Part shown: piece after piece, positions 38,743-45,920 of the stretch
Layout: every line of letters begins with the position of its first letter
How positions within the stretch are numbered: position 1 is the stretch's first letter
Source: Flavobacterium sp.
GTDB taxonomy: Bacteria; Bacteroidota; Bacteroidia; Flavobacteriales; Flavobacteriaceae
DNA length: 64,000 nucleotides
NCBI RefSeq assembly: GCF_027484945.1
Contig: NZ_JAIXRZ010000062.1
Span: forward strand, 1 to 64,000
Direction of reading: 5' to 3'
Translations under genes and position numbers: made by a program
The notes under the pieces: model-generated
The model's database searches: none
What the model was told of the DNA's origin: nothing
Seen by the model: only the letters and a program-made list of their open reading frames with translations

Positions 38743-38982
38743 ATGGGTTATTTTTTATTTTCTGTTTTATTTTTAGTTGGACTCTCTTTTGTTTTTACTT
38801 TAATTTCAGTATTTTTTTCATCAAGAGAAGAAAATAAAAATGGAAGTTCAAGTTTTATGGAAAAATTTACTAGAATACTAATTGTGTTAATTATTATTAT
38901 GGTTATTGGTTTTCTTAGTGAAAAGTGTGGTTGTTCCTCCGAAGATGAACCTGATTACCCTATGAAATATCAACCTGATTAA
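38743..38982 (+). CDS. Small membrane protein
   Basis: The 79-residue protein has two hydrophobic helices (about 3-25 and 45-62) separated by a charged stretch (SSREENKNGSSS), and a short tail with CGCSSEDEPD. A TAATTTTG promoter-like box at about 38691-38698 lies 45 bp upstream. Small membrane proteins of this type occur in abortive-infection systems, immunity and plasmid maintenance modules, but none is recognised here. Confidence 0.5.
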   Translation: MGYFLFSVLFLVGLSFVFTLISVFFSSREENKNGSSSFMEKFTRILIVLIIIMVIGFLSEKCGCSSEDEPDYPMKYQPD

Positions 38983-38987
38983 TTTTT

Positions 38988-39003
38988 ATAACTTATACTT
39001 TTG
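38988..39003 (+). promoter_or_regulatory. AACTTATACTTTTG promoter/operator element, copy 1
   Basis: ATAACTTATACTTTTG includes TACTTTTG, a perfect TAnnTTTG box, 29 bp before the next ATG. The same AACTTATACTTTTG string recurs at 40680-40693, upstream of the small recombinase. This suggests a shared regulator for both genes. Confidence 0.5.
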
Positions 39004-39031
39004 TTATAGGTCTTAAAATAATTTAGTTATA

Positions 39032-39394
39032 ATGAATAAAAATTTAAAGTCATTTTTATACACATTATTTTTTTTATACATATTGTATTTGTGTATCAAA
39101 GGTTTAGTAAAACTTTTTTGGAAACCGAAAAATCAAGATGAATTAATGTCAAAAACAAAATTTGTATTTATTTTGTTTTTGTTATTCAGTTTTTGTTTTA
39201 TTTTAATAGTTCATCATTTATTTGAATACGAACAGGTAAATCGTATATACAAAGGGTATTTATATTCAGTATTTGTTTTGTTAATAGTTGGAATTTTAAA
39301 TAACGAAATTTTTAATTTTGGATTTAAAAATTCAAACGACAAGAAATTAGACATTAATGAATTATTTGATTACTACAATAAGTCAAAAAAATAA
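39032..39394 (+). CDS. Unknown membrane protein
   Basis: The 120-residue protein has about three hydrophobic helices (residues about 8-27, 43-62 and 77-92) with charged loops and a hydrophilic C-terminal tail. It is preceded by the shared AACTTATACTTTTG element and converges with the 390-residue gene, the stops being directly adjacent (39394 and 39395). The function is unknown. Confidence 0.5.
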   Translation: MNKNLKSFLYTLFFLYILYLCIKGLVKLFWKPKNQDELMSKTKFVFILFLLFSFCFILIVHHLFEYEQVNRIYKGYLYSVFVLLIVGILNNEIFNFGFKNSNDKKLDINELFDYYNKSKK

Positions 39395-40567
39395 TTAATT
39401 TTTGTAAATAAATTTTACTCCAAGTTTATTAATTATATAACCAAATCCAACCCAAAAAGTTAGTTTTATTAAAAAGGGGAAAACACCAAAAAAATTAATA
39501 TTTGAAAATAAAATAAGAGTAAGTAATACCAAAAACAAATAAATACTCAAATATAAAAACTCTAACTTAATAAAATTACCAAATAACTTTACTTTATTAT
39601 TTTTCTTAATAGATGTTAATTCAATATTGAAGGAGTTTAAGACATCTTTAATTTCTTTTATCTTAAAACTAATTTCAACGGAGGAATTATTTTTCAAAAA
39701 GAATGTTGTATTTTTTAGATTTTTATGATAGATATTATCTTTGAGAAAAAATATTTTATTTTTATGATACAATTTAAAATCAATAGTATTTTCTCTAATT
39801 TCTGACACTTCACATATTGTATTGAACTCTATTCCTATAAAATTTTCTATTCCTTTCTTTTTGGTATTAAATTCTTCTAATTTTTTTTCATTAAACACCT
39901 TGTTTTGGAATGAGTTTAAATCAGATTTTGTTTGTCTAGATTGGTATCTTAATTCATCTAATTCTAATAAAACATATAATAAATCTTTGAAGGAATTTAT
40001 CTTTGAATAAATTTGTTCTTGATTTTGAATTTCTATTTGAGGTTGTTTTTTTAATTCTAATTTTAGACTTTCAATATCTTGACTAAATACTTTTTCCTCA
40101 ATTAATTTAAATTCAAATATTTCAATAATTATATTTACACAATTATGGGAACATTGTTGTTGATTATTTAAATTTACACTTTCGACTGATTTTATAAAAC
40201 CAGATATTTCTATTTTAATTATATCACCTTCATCTAACTTTTTAATTATTTCAAGTAAATCATTTTTTACTATTATTTGAAAATTAAAAGATATTACATC
40301 TGAATTATAAACATATCCACTTGTTTTCCTTACTACATATCTTTGATTTATATTATATTTTTCTACAAAATGAATATTATTATTTTCAAACGATATTCCA
40401 AATGGTTTTTTATAGGTTATTGTATCTATTATTTGGTAATCTTTTATTATCTCTATCCATTCATAATCAAATAATTTTTTAAATTTTAAATGTTCTTCAA
40501 AACTTTCGGGATATTTTATGTTTTCACAATAATCAATTATATTATTTTTTAATTCTATCAATTTCAT
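39395..40567 (-). CDS. Unknown protein with C-terminal membrane hairpin
   Basis: The 390-residue protein is soluble-looking for about 320 residues, with a Lys/Glu-rich coiled region (about 155-225), then two hydrophobic helices near the C-terminus (FLYLSIYLFLVLLTLILF and FFGVFPFLIKLTFWVGFGY). The N-terminal part contains strand-rich segments such as FGISFENNNIHFV. I do not recognise the family. It is divergent from the small recombinase, with the AACTTATAC repeat cluster between. Confidence 0.55.
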   Translation of the reverse strand: MKLIELKNNIIDYCENIKYPESFEEHLKFKKLFDYEWIEIIKDYQIIDTITYKKPFGISFENNNIHFVEKYNINQRYVVRKTSGYVYNSDVISFNFQIIVKNDLLEIIKKLDEGDIIKIEISGFIKSVESVNLNNQQQCSHNCVNIIIEIFEFKLIEEKVFSQDIESLKLELKKQPQIEIQNQEQIYSKINSFKDLLYVLLELDELRYQSRQTKSDLNSFQNKVFNEKKLEEFNTKKKGIENFIGIEFNTICEVSEIRENTIDFKLYHKNKIFFLKDNIYHKNLKNTTFFLKNNSSVEISFKIKEIKDVLNSFNIELTSIKKNNKVKLFGNFIKLEFLYLSIYLFLVLLTLILFSNINFFGVFPFLIKLTFWVGFGYIINKLGVKFIYKN

Positions 40568-40605
40568 CTCAACTTATTTTTTGTAAATTTAAATAAATTA
40601 CAAAG

Positions 40606-40634
40606 AACTTATACAATTGTCATAAGTATAAGTT
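40606..40634. promoter_or_regulatory. AACTTATAC inverted repeat, pair 1
   Basis: AACTTATAC (40606-40614) and its complement GTATAAGTT (40626-40634) are separated by 11 bp. The pair lies just upstream of the 390-residue gene on the minus strand. Together with the pair at 40678-40720 it suggests an operator for a dimeric regulator, or binding sites of the recombinase. Confidence 0.5.
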
Positions 40635-40639
40635 AAAAA

Positions 40640-40664
40640 AACCTGACTATCAATTAGTTAGGTT
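40640..40664. terminator. Hairpin terminator between divergent genes
   Basis: AACCTGACTA and TAGTTAGGTT form a 10-bp stem (one G-T wobble) with a 5-base loop, flanked by A-rich and T-rich runs. Its place between two divergent genes is odd; it could block readthrough in both directions or attenuate a leader transcript from the left repeat. Confidence 0.65.
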
Positions 40665-40677
40665 TTTTTATGATGTT

Positions 40678-40720
40678 ATAACTTATACTTTTGTTGATTT
40701 TATATAAAAGTATAAGTTAT
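40678..40720. promoter_or_regulatory. AACTTATAC inverted repeat, pair 2, over the recombinase promoter
   Basis: Perfect 15-bp arms ATAACTTATACTTTT (40678-40692) and AAAAGTATAAGTTAT (40706-40720) flank a 13-base spacer. The inner AACTTATAC words are spaced 21 bp apart, 10 more than in pair 1, that is one helical turn. TACTTTTG boxes occur at 40686-40693 and again at 40726-40733, so a bound regulator would cover the promoter. Confidence 0.55.
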
Positions 40721-40748
40721 TTTATTACTTTTGTAAAAAAAAAAGATT

Positions 40749-41339
40749 ATGAGTAGATTAGGTCAGAACACTACAACTTCATTTATAGAATGGAACGATT
40801 TTATATCTCTAATAACACGATTGGAGAATGATAAAGAGTATAAATTTTGTTTGTTAATCTCTATCGGTGTTTTTACGGGGGTTAGAATATCAGACCTTTT
40901 AACTTTAAAATTTTCACATATTCTAAATGAAGATGTCTTTTTACTTACCGAAAAGAAGACAAAAAAAGATAGAAGTATTAAGGTTAATTCCACCTTGAAA
41001 GAGATAGTCCAAAGAATTTACAATAAGTCCGATATTTCAAACCAAGATGAACTTATATTTCTGAATAAGTATGGAACCAAGAGTATTGATAAGTCCTATG
41101 TGAATGTTAAACTTAAAGAATTGTTCTCTAAATACAGAATTAGGGTAAAAGGGAATGTATCCACTCATACATTTAGAAAAACACTTGGGAGAAGGGTTGT
41201 TGAAGTGAGTAATTATTCAAATGAGAGTTTGGTTCTATTGATGGAGTTGTTCGGACACTCTAATATGGGAATTACAAAACGATATTTGGGTATTACAAAA
41301 GACGAAATACATAATGTATATGATTGTTTAACTTTTTAA
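40749..41339 (+). CDS. Small tyrosine recombinase (catalytic domain only)
   Basis: The 196-residue protein has the full set of catalytic residues: R46 (GVRISDL), a lysine in the TEKKTKKDR hairpin (about 69-70), H140-x-x-R143 (HTFRK), H170 (FGHSN) and the nucleophile Y179. It lacks the usual N-terminal core-binding domain, so it may act as a small recombinase on plasmid-like or resolution sites, or be a reduced integrase. A TACTTTTG box at 40726-40733 and the AACTTATAC palindromes lie upstream. It is separate from the large integrase. Confidence 0.88.
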   Translation: MSRLGQNTTTSFIEWNDFISLITRLENDKEYKFCLLISIGVFTGVRISDLLTLKFSHILNEDVFLLTEKKTKKDRSIKVNSTLKEIVQRIYNKSDISNQDELIFLNKYGTKSIDKSYVNVKLKELFSKYRIRVKGNVSTHTFRKTLGRRVVEVSNYSNESLVLLMELFGHSNMGITKRYLGITKDEIHNVYDCLTF

Positions 41340-41353
41340 TTAAACCCCGTTAG

Positions 41354-41713
41354 ATGAAAGAACAAGATTTATATTGTAGGATAATAAATAAGTTGTTGAA
41401 CCAGTTGATGAAAAAAAAATATAATTATGACTTTGTGTTTTATCTACACCCGGTTCAACACTTATTAAATAGAGAATTAAACTCTGATTTTTATTCAATT
41501 GATGAAATTGTATCAGTTAATATAAAAACATCAATCAGAATGTTTGAATATGATATTTTAACTAATGAAATTAAAGATTGTTTGAATTTAATTATACCTA
41601 TGGTAGAAGGTTCTGAATACAGGGAAATAAACAAAGTCAAACTTAAAATTAAATCACCGATTGTCTCCGGAACTCTTGTCCGAACAATCCCCACGATGAA
41701 ACAACAAAATTAG
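41354..41713 (+). CDS. Unknown protein downstream of the small recombinase
   Basis: The 119-residue protein follows the recombinase by 14 bp on the same strand, so they are co-transcribed. It has no recognised motif. Its 3' end overlaps the convergent gene at 41649-42119 by 65 bp, which is unusual. Composition is typical of the element (Lys/Ile/Asn-rich). Confidence 0.5.
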   Translation: MKEQDLYCRIINKLLNQLMKKKYNYDFVFYLHPVQHLLNRELNSDFYSIDEIVSVNIKTSIRMFEYDILTNEIKDCLNLIIPMVEGSEYREINKVKLKIKSPIVSGTLVRTIPTMKQQN

Positions 41714-42119
41714 ATTTGAATGTTTGTTTTAGTATTTCATCGTCATTAAATGAGATTTCTATTTTGGTAGGTTTTATGATTTTTGAAATTCTTGATTTCA
41801 TCTCCAATTCGTTGAACTTTTTATTGAGTTCAATAAAAATGTTTATCTCTACTTTGTCGTTGTGAATAGTAGAATGGTGAAGTCCATTTTTACCTATCAA
41901 ATTAAAAAAAACTCTGTTATTAGGAAGGTTTGGAGAAAGTGAGTTTTTGTTGTTCCGTAATTTTTTAAGGAACTCACCGATTGTATTACATTTTCTGTAA
42001 AAATCTTGAATATCAAAAGTTAATTGTATGATACAATAATCTTTATTTTTTATTTCAATTTCTTTTTCTTGTTTTAATTCTTCTAATATTGACTTTATCC
42101 TTTGAGTTAATTTATTCAT
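41649..42119 (-). CDS. Unknown protein, minus strand
   Basis: The 156-residue protein has a helical, Lys/Glu-rich start (about 1-40) and a strand-rich rest. It resembles no family I know. It converges on the gene at 41354-41713 and overlaps it by 65 bp at the 3' end. Upstream lie the hairpins at 42142-42193. Confidence 0.5.
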   Translation of the reverse strand: MNKLTQRIKSILEELKQEKEIEIKNKDYCIIQLTFDIQDFYRKCNTIGEFLKKLRNNKNSLSPNLPNNRVFFNLIGKNGLHHSTIHNDKVEINIFIELNKKFNELEMKSRISKIIKPTKIEISFNDDEILKQTFKSNFVVSSWGLFGQEFRRQSVI

Positions 42120-42141
42120 TAAAATAGTGATGGTTTCGTCA

Positions 42142-42193
42142 AAGGGATAATCCCTTTTGTTTATTTATAGGTAAATAGGACTATAAAGTCCTA
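42142..42193. other. Two compact hairpins upstream of the 156-residue gene
   Basis: AAAGGGAT and ATCCCTTT (about 42141-42157) form one inverted repeat, and TAGGACT (42176-42182) and AGTCCTA (42187-42193) a second with a 4-base loop. They could be a terminator for the gene at 42241-42834 (minus strand) or part of a structured origin. Neither has a clear T-run. Confidence 0.5.
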
Positions 42194-42240
42194 AACTACT
42201 CCTAAAAGTTTCCAGAGAAAAGGTTGGATTATGGGGGTGT

Positions 42241-42834
42241 TTAATCCTCGTTGTGTAATTCAAAATTAGGGAAATCTAATAAATTTCCATTTTCATCAAA
42301 ATTTAACCACTGAACCGGAAGTAAAGGTATTTGTCTTATTTCGTCCATATTTAACCCAACTACATTTTCCAAATAATCAACTCTTTTTTTAGTGAATTGT
42401 TGTTGATTATAGTTTATGAATATGATATGTAATAACATATCCATAGACGAACAATCAATTTGTCCTTTATCGTTGTCTATGGTGTAGTATATTATTTTTA
42501 GTATAGGGAAATTTTCTTCATAACTAAACTTTACCTTGAAGAATGTATTTGTCCCCAAGAATAAGTGTTTATCTCTATCTATTAGGTTTTTTATTCCTTC
42601 AAATGAGAAATATTCTTCCGTATCAATACACAACTTAACTACTCTTTCAATCATATTAAATTTCATCGGAAAAGTAATTACTTTTTCAGTTAAAACTATC
42701 TGTTCTATTATTTGAAAAATCTCTTTTGAGTTTTTATTCTTGTTAGGGAATTGTGGGAAATCGTCTATGTAATGTGTGTTGTTTTCTATGTCTTTTACAA
42801 CATCAAATCCATTTATTGTAAATTTTTTTTTCAT
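42241..42834 (-). CDS. Unknown protein
   Basis: The 197-residue protein is acidic and mostly helical/strand mixed. No motif is recognised. It is oriented like the large integrase gene (43043-44845) and lies downstream of it, with the G-rich block between. The C-terminal segment LPVQWLNFDENGNLLDFPNF looks compact and perhaps conserved, but I cannot assign it. Confidence 0.5.
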   Translation of the reverse strand: MKKKFTINGFDVVKDIENNTHYIDDFPQFPNKNKNSKEIFQIIEQIVLTEKVITFPMKFNMIERVVKLCIDTEEYFSFEGIKNLIDRDKHLFLGTNTFFKVKFSYEENFPILKIIYYTIDNDKGQIDCSSMDMLLHIIFINYNQQQFTKKRVDYLENVVGLNMDEIRQIPLLPVQWLNFDENGNLLDFPNFELHNED

Positions 42835-42936
42835 AAAAAGGTCTTTAACTATAAGTAGTTAGTTTTTATGGAAAAGTCAATTTATAACTCAAAATTTTAG
42901 AAATTTTTTTTGAGGATTTTGTTTAAGATATAGTCC

Positions 42937-43017
42937 CCCATATTTTCACTTTATGGGGTAAGGGGTCTATAAGTGGGAGGATACAAGGGGGGATGGGAGG
43001 AGGTGGAGATTACCACC
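42937..43017. other. G-rich structured block between two hairpins
   Basis: CCCCATA / TATGGGG (42937-42959, 9-base loop) opens the block. Five G runs of 3-6 bases follow (42956-42997), then GGTGG / CCACC (43002-43017, 6-base loop). In surrounding DNA that is extremely A+T-rich this is a sharp exception. A G-quadruplex is possible on the plus strand, though two of the loops are 9 bases, longer than the usual limit. Confidence 0.6.
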
Positions 43018-43042
43018 ACAAAGTAAGTAGGGTTATAATTGT

Positions 43043-44845
43043 TTATTTTTTTATTTTTCCAAAACTATCGGATAATCTTTTACCCATATCATCAATCCTT
43101 GTGTTTATAAAACTTTGTATGTATGATTGTGTGGTTGATATGTGTTGATGTCCTAATGAAACAGATAAGTCATATAGGTTTATGTCTTTATTGTTTTTAA
43201 TTAAAATAGATGTATATGAATGTCTTGATTTGTGGGAAGTTAAATTAGGTATTCCAATTTGTTTTCCCATTATTTTAAGAAGTTGATTGTAATAACTTCT
43301 TCTCCCCGAAAGTTTATTGTATTGATATTCATTCATCTTTTCAAACATCTTTTCATTTTTAATATCTAAAAAGTCCTTATCTTCAAGTAAAGGAAAAATA
43401 AAATTATTTGAATATTCATCATCCATCAAAATTTCCTTTACAATACCTATCATCTTTGAATATAAATTTTTGTGTAAATTATCAATAGAATTTAACCTTA
43501 ATTCAATTTTTTTATTTACCCTATCTTCAACTAAATTTCTCAGATTTTTTAAGTAATTTAATTCAACATCTTCTAATAACATATTTTTTATATAATTAGA
43601 TTTATTGACTTCATCCATACTTTTTTCAAATTTTCTAAAAGGATTAACAGAATAACTACCATCATAAACATCTGTTTTTTTATGAGTAAGATGTTTAATT
43701 ATTATATCACATTCTTTTAATGATGTTATGATGTTTTTACCATCATTCTGTTTGAAAAATTTAATGTAATTTTCATCTACATAACTAATTTTAATTTTTA
43801 CATTATTGTTTAATAAATTGTAATCCACTTTCTTGTTTTTTTCAATAAAAAACAATCCATATTGGTAGTTTATTTTTCTAATGTATTCATATGTTTCTTT
43901 TAATTCATTTGAAATAAATTTTTCCGGTAAGTAGTTGAAAATTATTTGTAATGGTTTTTCATATAATAGTATATTGATAGGATGTTTTGTCTTCAACATT
44001 ATTTTTTTTATCCTAATTTCATCACCATTTATATTTAAGTTATTCCAACGAAGGGTCATCAAGTCAGACACACGTAATCCGTGATTAAAGAATTGGAATA
44101 AGAAAAAATTTCTAACATCGTTAATTGATAATAGTTGAGAATATCTACTATCTAACTCTCTTTTTTTTCCTTTGTTTTTTCCACTTTTAATTACATCGTA
44201 TAATTCAGAATATAAGATTGTATTTATTTGGTCTTCATCCAAAAAATCAACATCAACCCTCCTTATAGTAGTTTTAATATTGTTGAATGGGTTTGGGTAG
44301 TATATATAATATCTTTGGTTTATTGATTTTGAAATAAACGACTTAAATGTTTTTGTTTTATAGGAAATACTATTATCAACAATTCCCCTGTCTTTTTTCA
44401 ACCAAACTATCCATTCATTTATATAATCTTCGTTTATGTCTTTGAATAATACGTCTTCCTTATTAAATTTTGTTTTGTTAAATAACTTTACTAAAAATAA
44501 TATGTTCTTATATTTTTGAGAAGTTCCTACACTCTTACAATTCGGTAATAATTTAGTTTCAACAAAAAACACTAATGATTTTTTTTCATCAGAAATAAAA
44601 TCTGTCCTTTTTACAATACTATATTTATTGATGTATTTTTCAATTTCATCATTATAAAACTGATAATCGGTAAGGGTGTGTTTAACACGTTGTTTAGTTT
44701 CGTCCCAGTGTCTTTTATGAATTGGAGGAAGTTTTAATGAAGTAATCTTAGTTTTACCTATATCAGTTAATCTCTCACTTACTCTCAAATACCCCTGTTT
44801 TTTATCAGGACTATTGGATTTCCAAACAATTTTTATTTTATTCAT
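43043..44845 (-). CDS. Large tyrosine integrase adjacent to right end
   Basis: The 600-residue protein has the catalytic R258 (HGLRVSDLMTL), H538-x-x-R541 (HKSRH), H566 (GHQH) and Y575 (QSYIQ). An N-terminal arm-binding and core-binding region precedes it. R258 and H538 are 280 residues apart, where Bacteroidetes integrases usually have about 100, so the catalytic domain carries a large insertion. The gene lies 117 bp inside attR and is transcribed away from it. Its start overlaps the candidate arm sites at 44848-44864. It is the likely integrase of the element. Confidence 0.9.
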   Translation of the reverse strand: MNKIKIVWKSNSPDKKQGYLRVSERLTDIGKTKITSLKLPPIHKRHWDETKQRVKHTLTDYQFYNDEIEKYINKYSIVKRTDFISDEKKSLVFFVETKLLPNCKSVGTSQKYKNILFLVKLFNKTKFNKEDVLFKDINEDYINEWIVWLKKDRGIVDNSISYKTKTFKSFISKSINQRYYIYYPNPFNNIKTTIRRVDVDFLDEDQINTILYSELYDVIKSGKNKGKKRELDSRYSQLLSINDVRNFFLFQFFNHGLRVSDLMTLRWNNLNINGDEIRIKKIMLKTKHPINILLYEKPLQIIFNYLPEKFISNELKETYEYIRKINYQYGLFFIEKNKKVDYNLLNNNVKIKISYVDENYIKFFKQNDGKNIITSLKECDIIIKHLTHKKTDVYDGSYSVNPFRKFEKSMDEVNKSNYIKNMLLEDVELNYLKNLRNLVEDRVNKKIELRLNSIDNLHKNLYSKMIGIVKEILMDDEYSNNFIFPLLEDKDFLDIKNEKMFEKMNEYQYNKLSGRRSYYNQLLKIMGKQIGIPNLTSHKSRHSYTSILIKNNKDINLYDLSVSLGHQHISTTQSYIQSFINTRIDDMGKRLSDSFGKIKK

Positions 44846-44847
44846 TA

Positions 44848-44864
44848 TGTCTTAATTGTGTCTT
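44848..44864 (+). promoter_or_regulatory. Candidate right arm-type integrase sites, TGTCTT-N5-TGTCTT
   Basis: This pair has the same word and 11-bp spacing as at the left end and sits 3 bp upstream of the integrase ATG. Integrase bound here would also block its own promoter, giving autoregulation. It lies about 98 bp from the right core. Confidence 0.5.
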
Positions 44865-44949
44865 AAAAAAGAAACAAAAATAACATTTATTTTATAAAAT
44901 ACAAAACATAATTAACTGATTATAATTTAATTAAGTATGGGTAAAAGTA

Positions 44950-44957
44950 TATCTTTG
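44950..44957 (+). promoter_or_regulatory. Outward TATCTTTG box at the right end
   Basis: A perfect -7 box within 12 bp of the right core points out of the element into the yifB 3' fragment. Its upstream -33 region has only a weak TTTA. If active it would transcribe the AAA+ half of yifB from an ATG 35 bp downstream (44992). Confidence 0.5.
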
Positions 44958-44961
44958 TGTC

Positions 44962-44969
44962 GTCAAAGG
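44962..44969 (+). repeat. Right attachment core, GTCAAAGG (attR)
   Basis: Second copy of the 8-bp core. The sequence to its right reads on as GGT CAA GAG, which restores the DVKGQE phrase of YifB. To its left an imperfect inverted arm CTTTG (44953-44957) faces CAAAG (44964-44968), as in tyrosine-recombinase core sites. Confidence 0.85.
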
Positions 44970-45909
44970 TCAAGAGTCGATTAAACGCTGTATGGAAATT
45001 GCGGCAGCTGGCGGTCATAATATTATTCTCATCGGTCCTCCAGGCGCTGGTAAAACGATGTTGGCCAAACGATTACCCAGTATTTTACCTCCAATGACGC
45101 TTCGGGAGGCATTGGAAACAACCAAGATTCATAGTGTAGCTGGCAAGGTCAAGGAGGTCGGACTTATTAGTCAACGTCCGTTTCGGAATCCACACCATAC
45201 CGCTTCTTCAGTCTCGTTGGTTGGTGGAGGAAGTTATCCGCAGCCAGGTGAAATTTCGTTAGCTCATAACGGGGTATTGTTCTTGGATGAGTTACCCGAG
45301 TTTAAAAGGGAAGTGTTGGAGGTTATGCGACAGCCTCTTGAAGACCGAGAAGTGACGATTTCACGAGCAAAATTCACCATTACCTATCCGTCTTCATTTA
45401 TGTTGGTAGCGAGCATGAATCCGAGTCCGGGTGGGTATTTTAATGATCCTAATGCTGCGGTTACCACATCACCATCCGAAATGCAACGCTACTTAAGTAA
45501 AATTTCAGGTCCACTTTTGGACCGAATCGACATTCATATTGAAGTCACTCCAGTGCCTTTTGATAAGTTGGCCGACCGGCAGCGATCGGAGGGGAGTTCT
45601 ATCATTCGCGAACGCGTAATTGCCGCCCGTGAACTCCAAACCCAGCGCTTTTCTGACATACCATCGATTCATTACAATGCACAAATGAATACACAATTAA
45701 TACGCACCTATTGTGATTTGGACACAACCTCACTAACTTTGTTGAAAAGTGCAATGGAACGATTGAATTTGTCTGCACGTGCCTATGATCGAATTTTAAA
45801 AGTAGCCCGAACCATTGCCGATCTCGAAGCATCGCCAACTGTTCAAGCTTCACATATCGCTGAGGCCATTCAATACCGCAGTTTAGATCGTGAAGGTTGG
45901 TTGGGATAA
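44962..45909 (+). pseudogene. yifB: YifB/ComM ATPase, 3' fragment (interrupted)
   Basis: This frame holds the AAA+ half of Yif[20 protein letters not shown], Walker [13 protein letters not shown], the family phrase [18 protein letters not shown], Walker [10 protein letters not shown] and the C-terminal Mg-chelatase domain. The first in-frame ATG is 44992. It is complete in itself and could be translated if transcribed by the outward box just upstream, but it lacks the N-terminal domain and is not likely to be a working ComM. Confidence 0.93.
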
Positions 45910-45920
45910 AACTTTATATT

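Larger units (their letters stand above)
28633..44969. mobile_element. 16.3-kb integrative element in yifB/comM with type I R-M cargo
   Basis: The DNA between the two halves of yifB is much richer in A+T than its flanks. It is bounded by the 8-bp direct repeat GTCAAAGG, and one copy plus the insert measures 16,337 bp. Contents from left to right: gene-poor left end, nuclease-like gene, hsdR, unknown gene, hsdS, DUF5655 nuclease-like gene, hsdM, HUH Rep-like gene with origin-like hairpin, unknown and membrane genes, small tyrosine recombinase, unknown genes, G-rich block, large tyrosine integrase next to the right end. There are no phage structural, conjugation or transposase genes. This looks like an integrative element that may replicate by rolling circle after excision. 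Confidence 0.9.

Noticed and set aside
42937-43017. G-rich block as a terminator of the integrase gene
   Set aside because: Neither hairpin is followed by a T-run in the coding direction, so it does not look like an intrinsic terminator.
28633-44969. Prophage or AbaR/Tn7-like transposon in comM
   Set aside because: No capsid, terminase, TniA or other DDE transposase genes were found, and the ends are an 8-bp integrase-type core without terminal inverted repeats.
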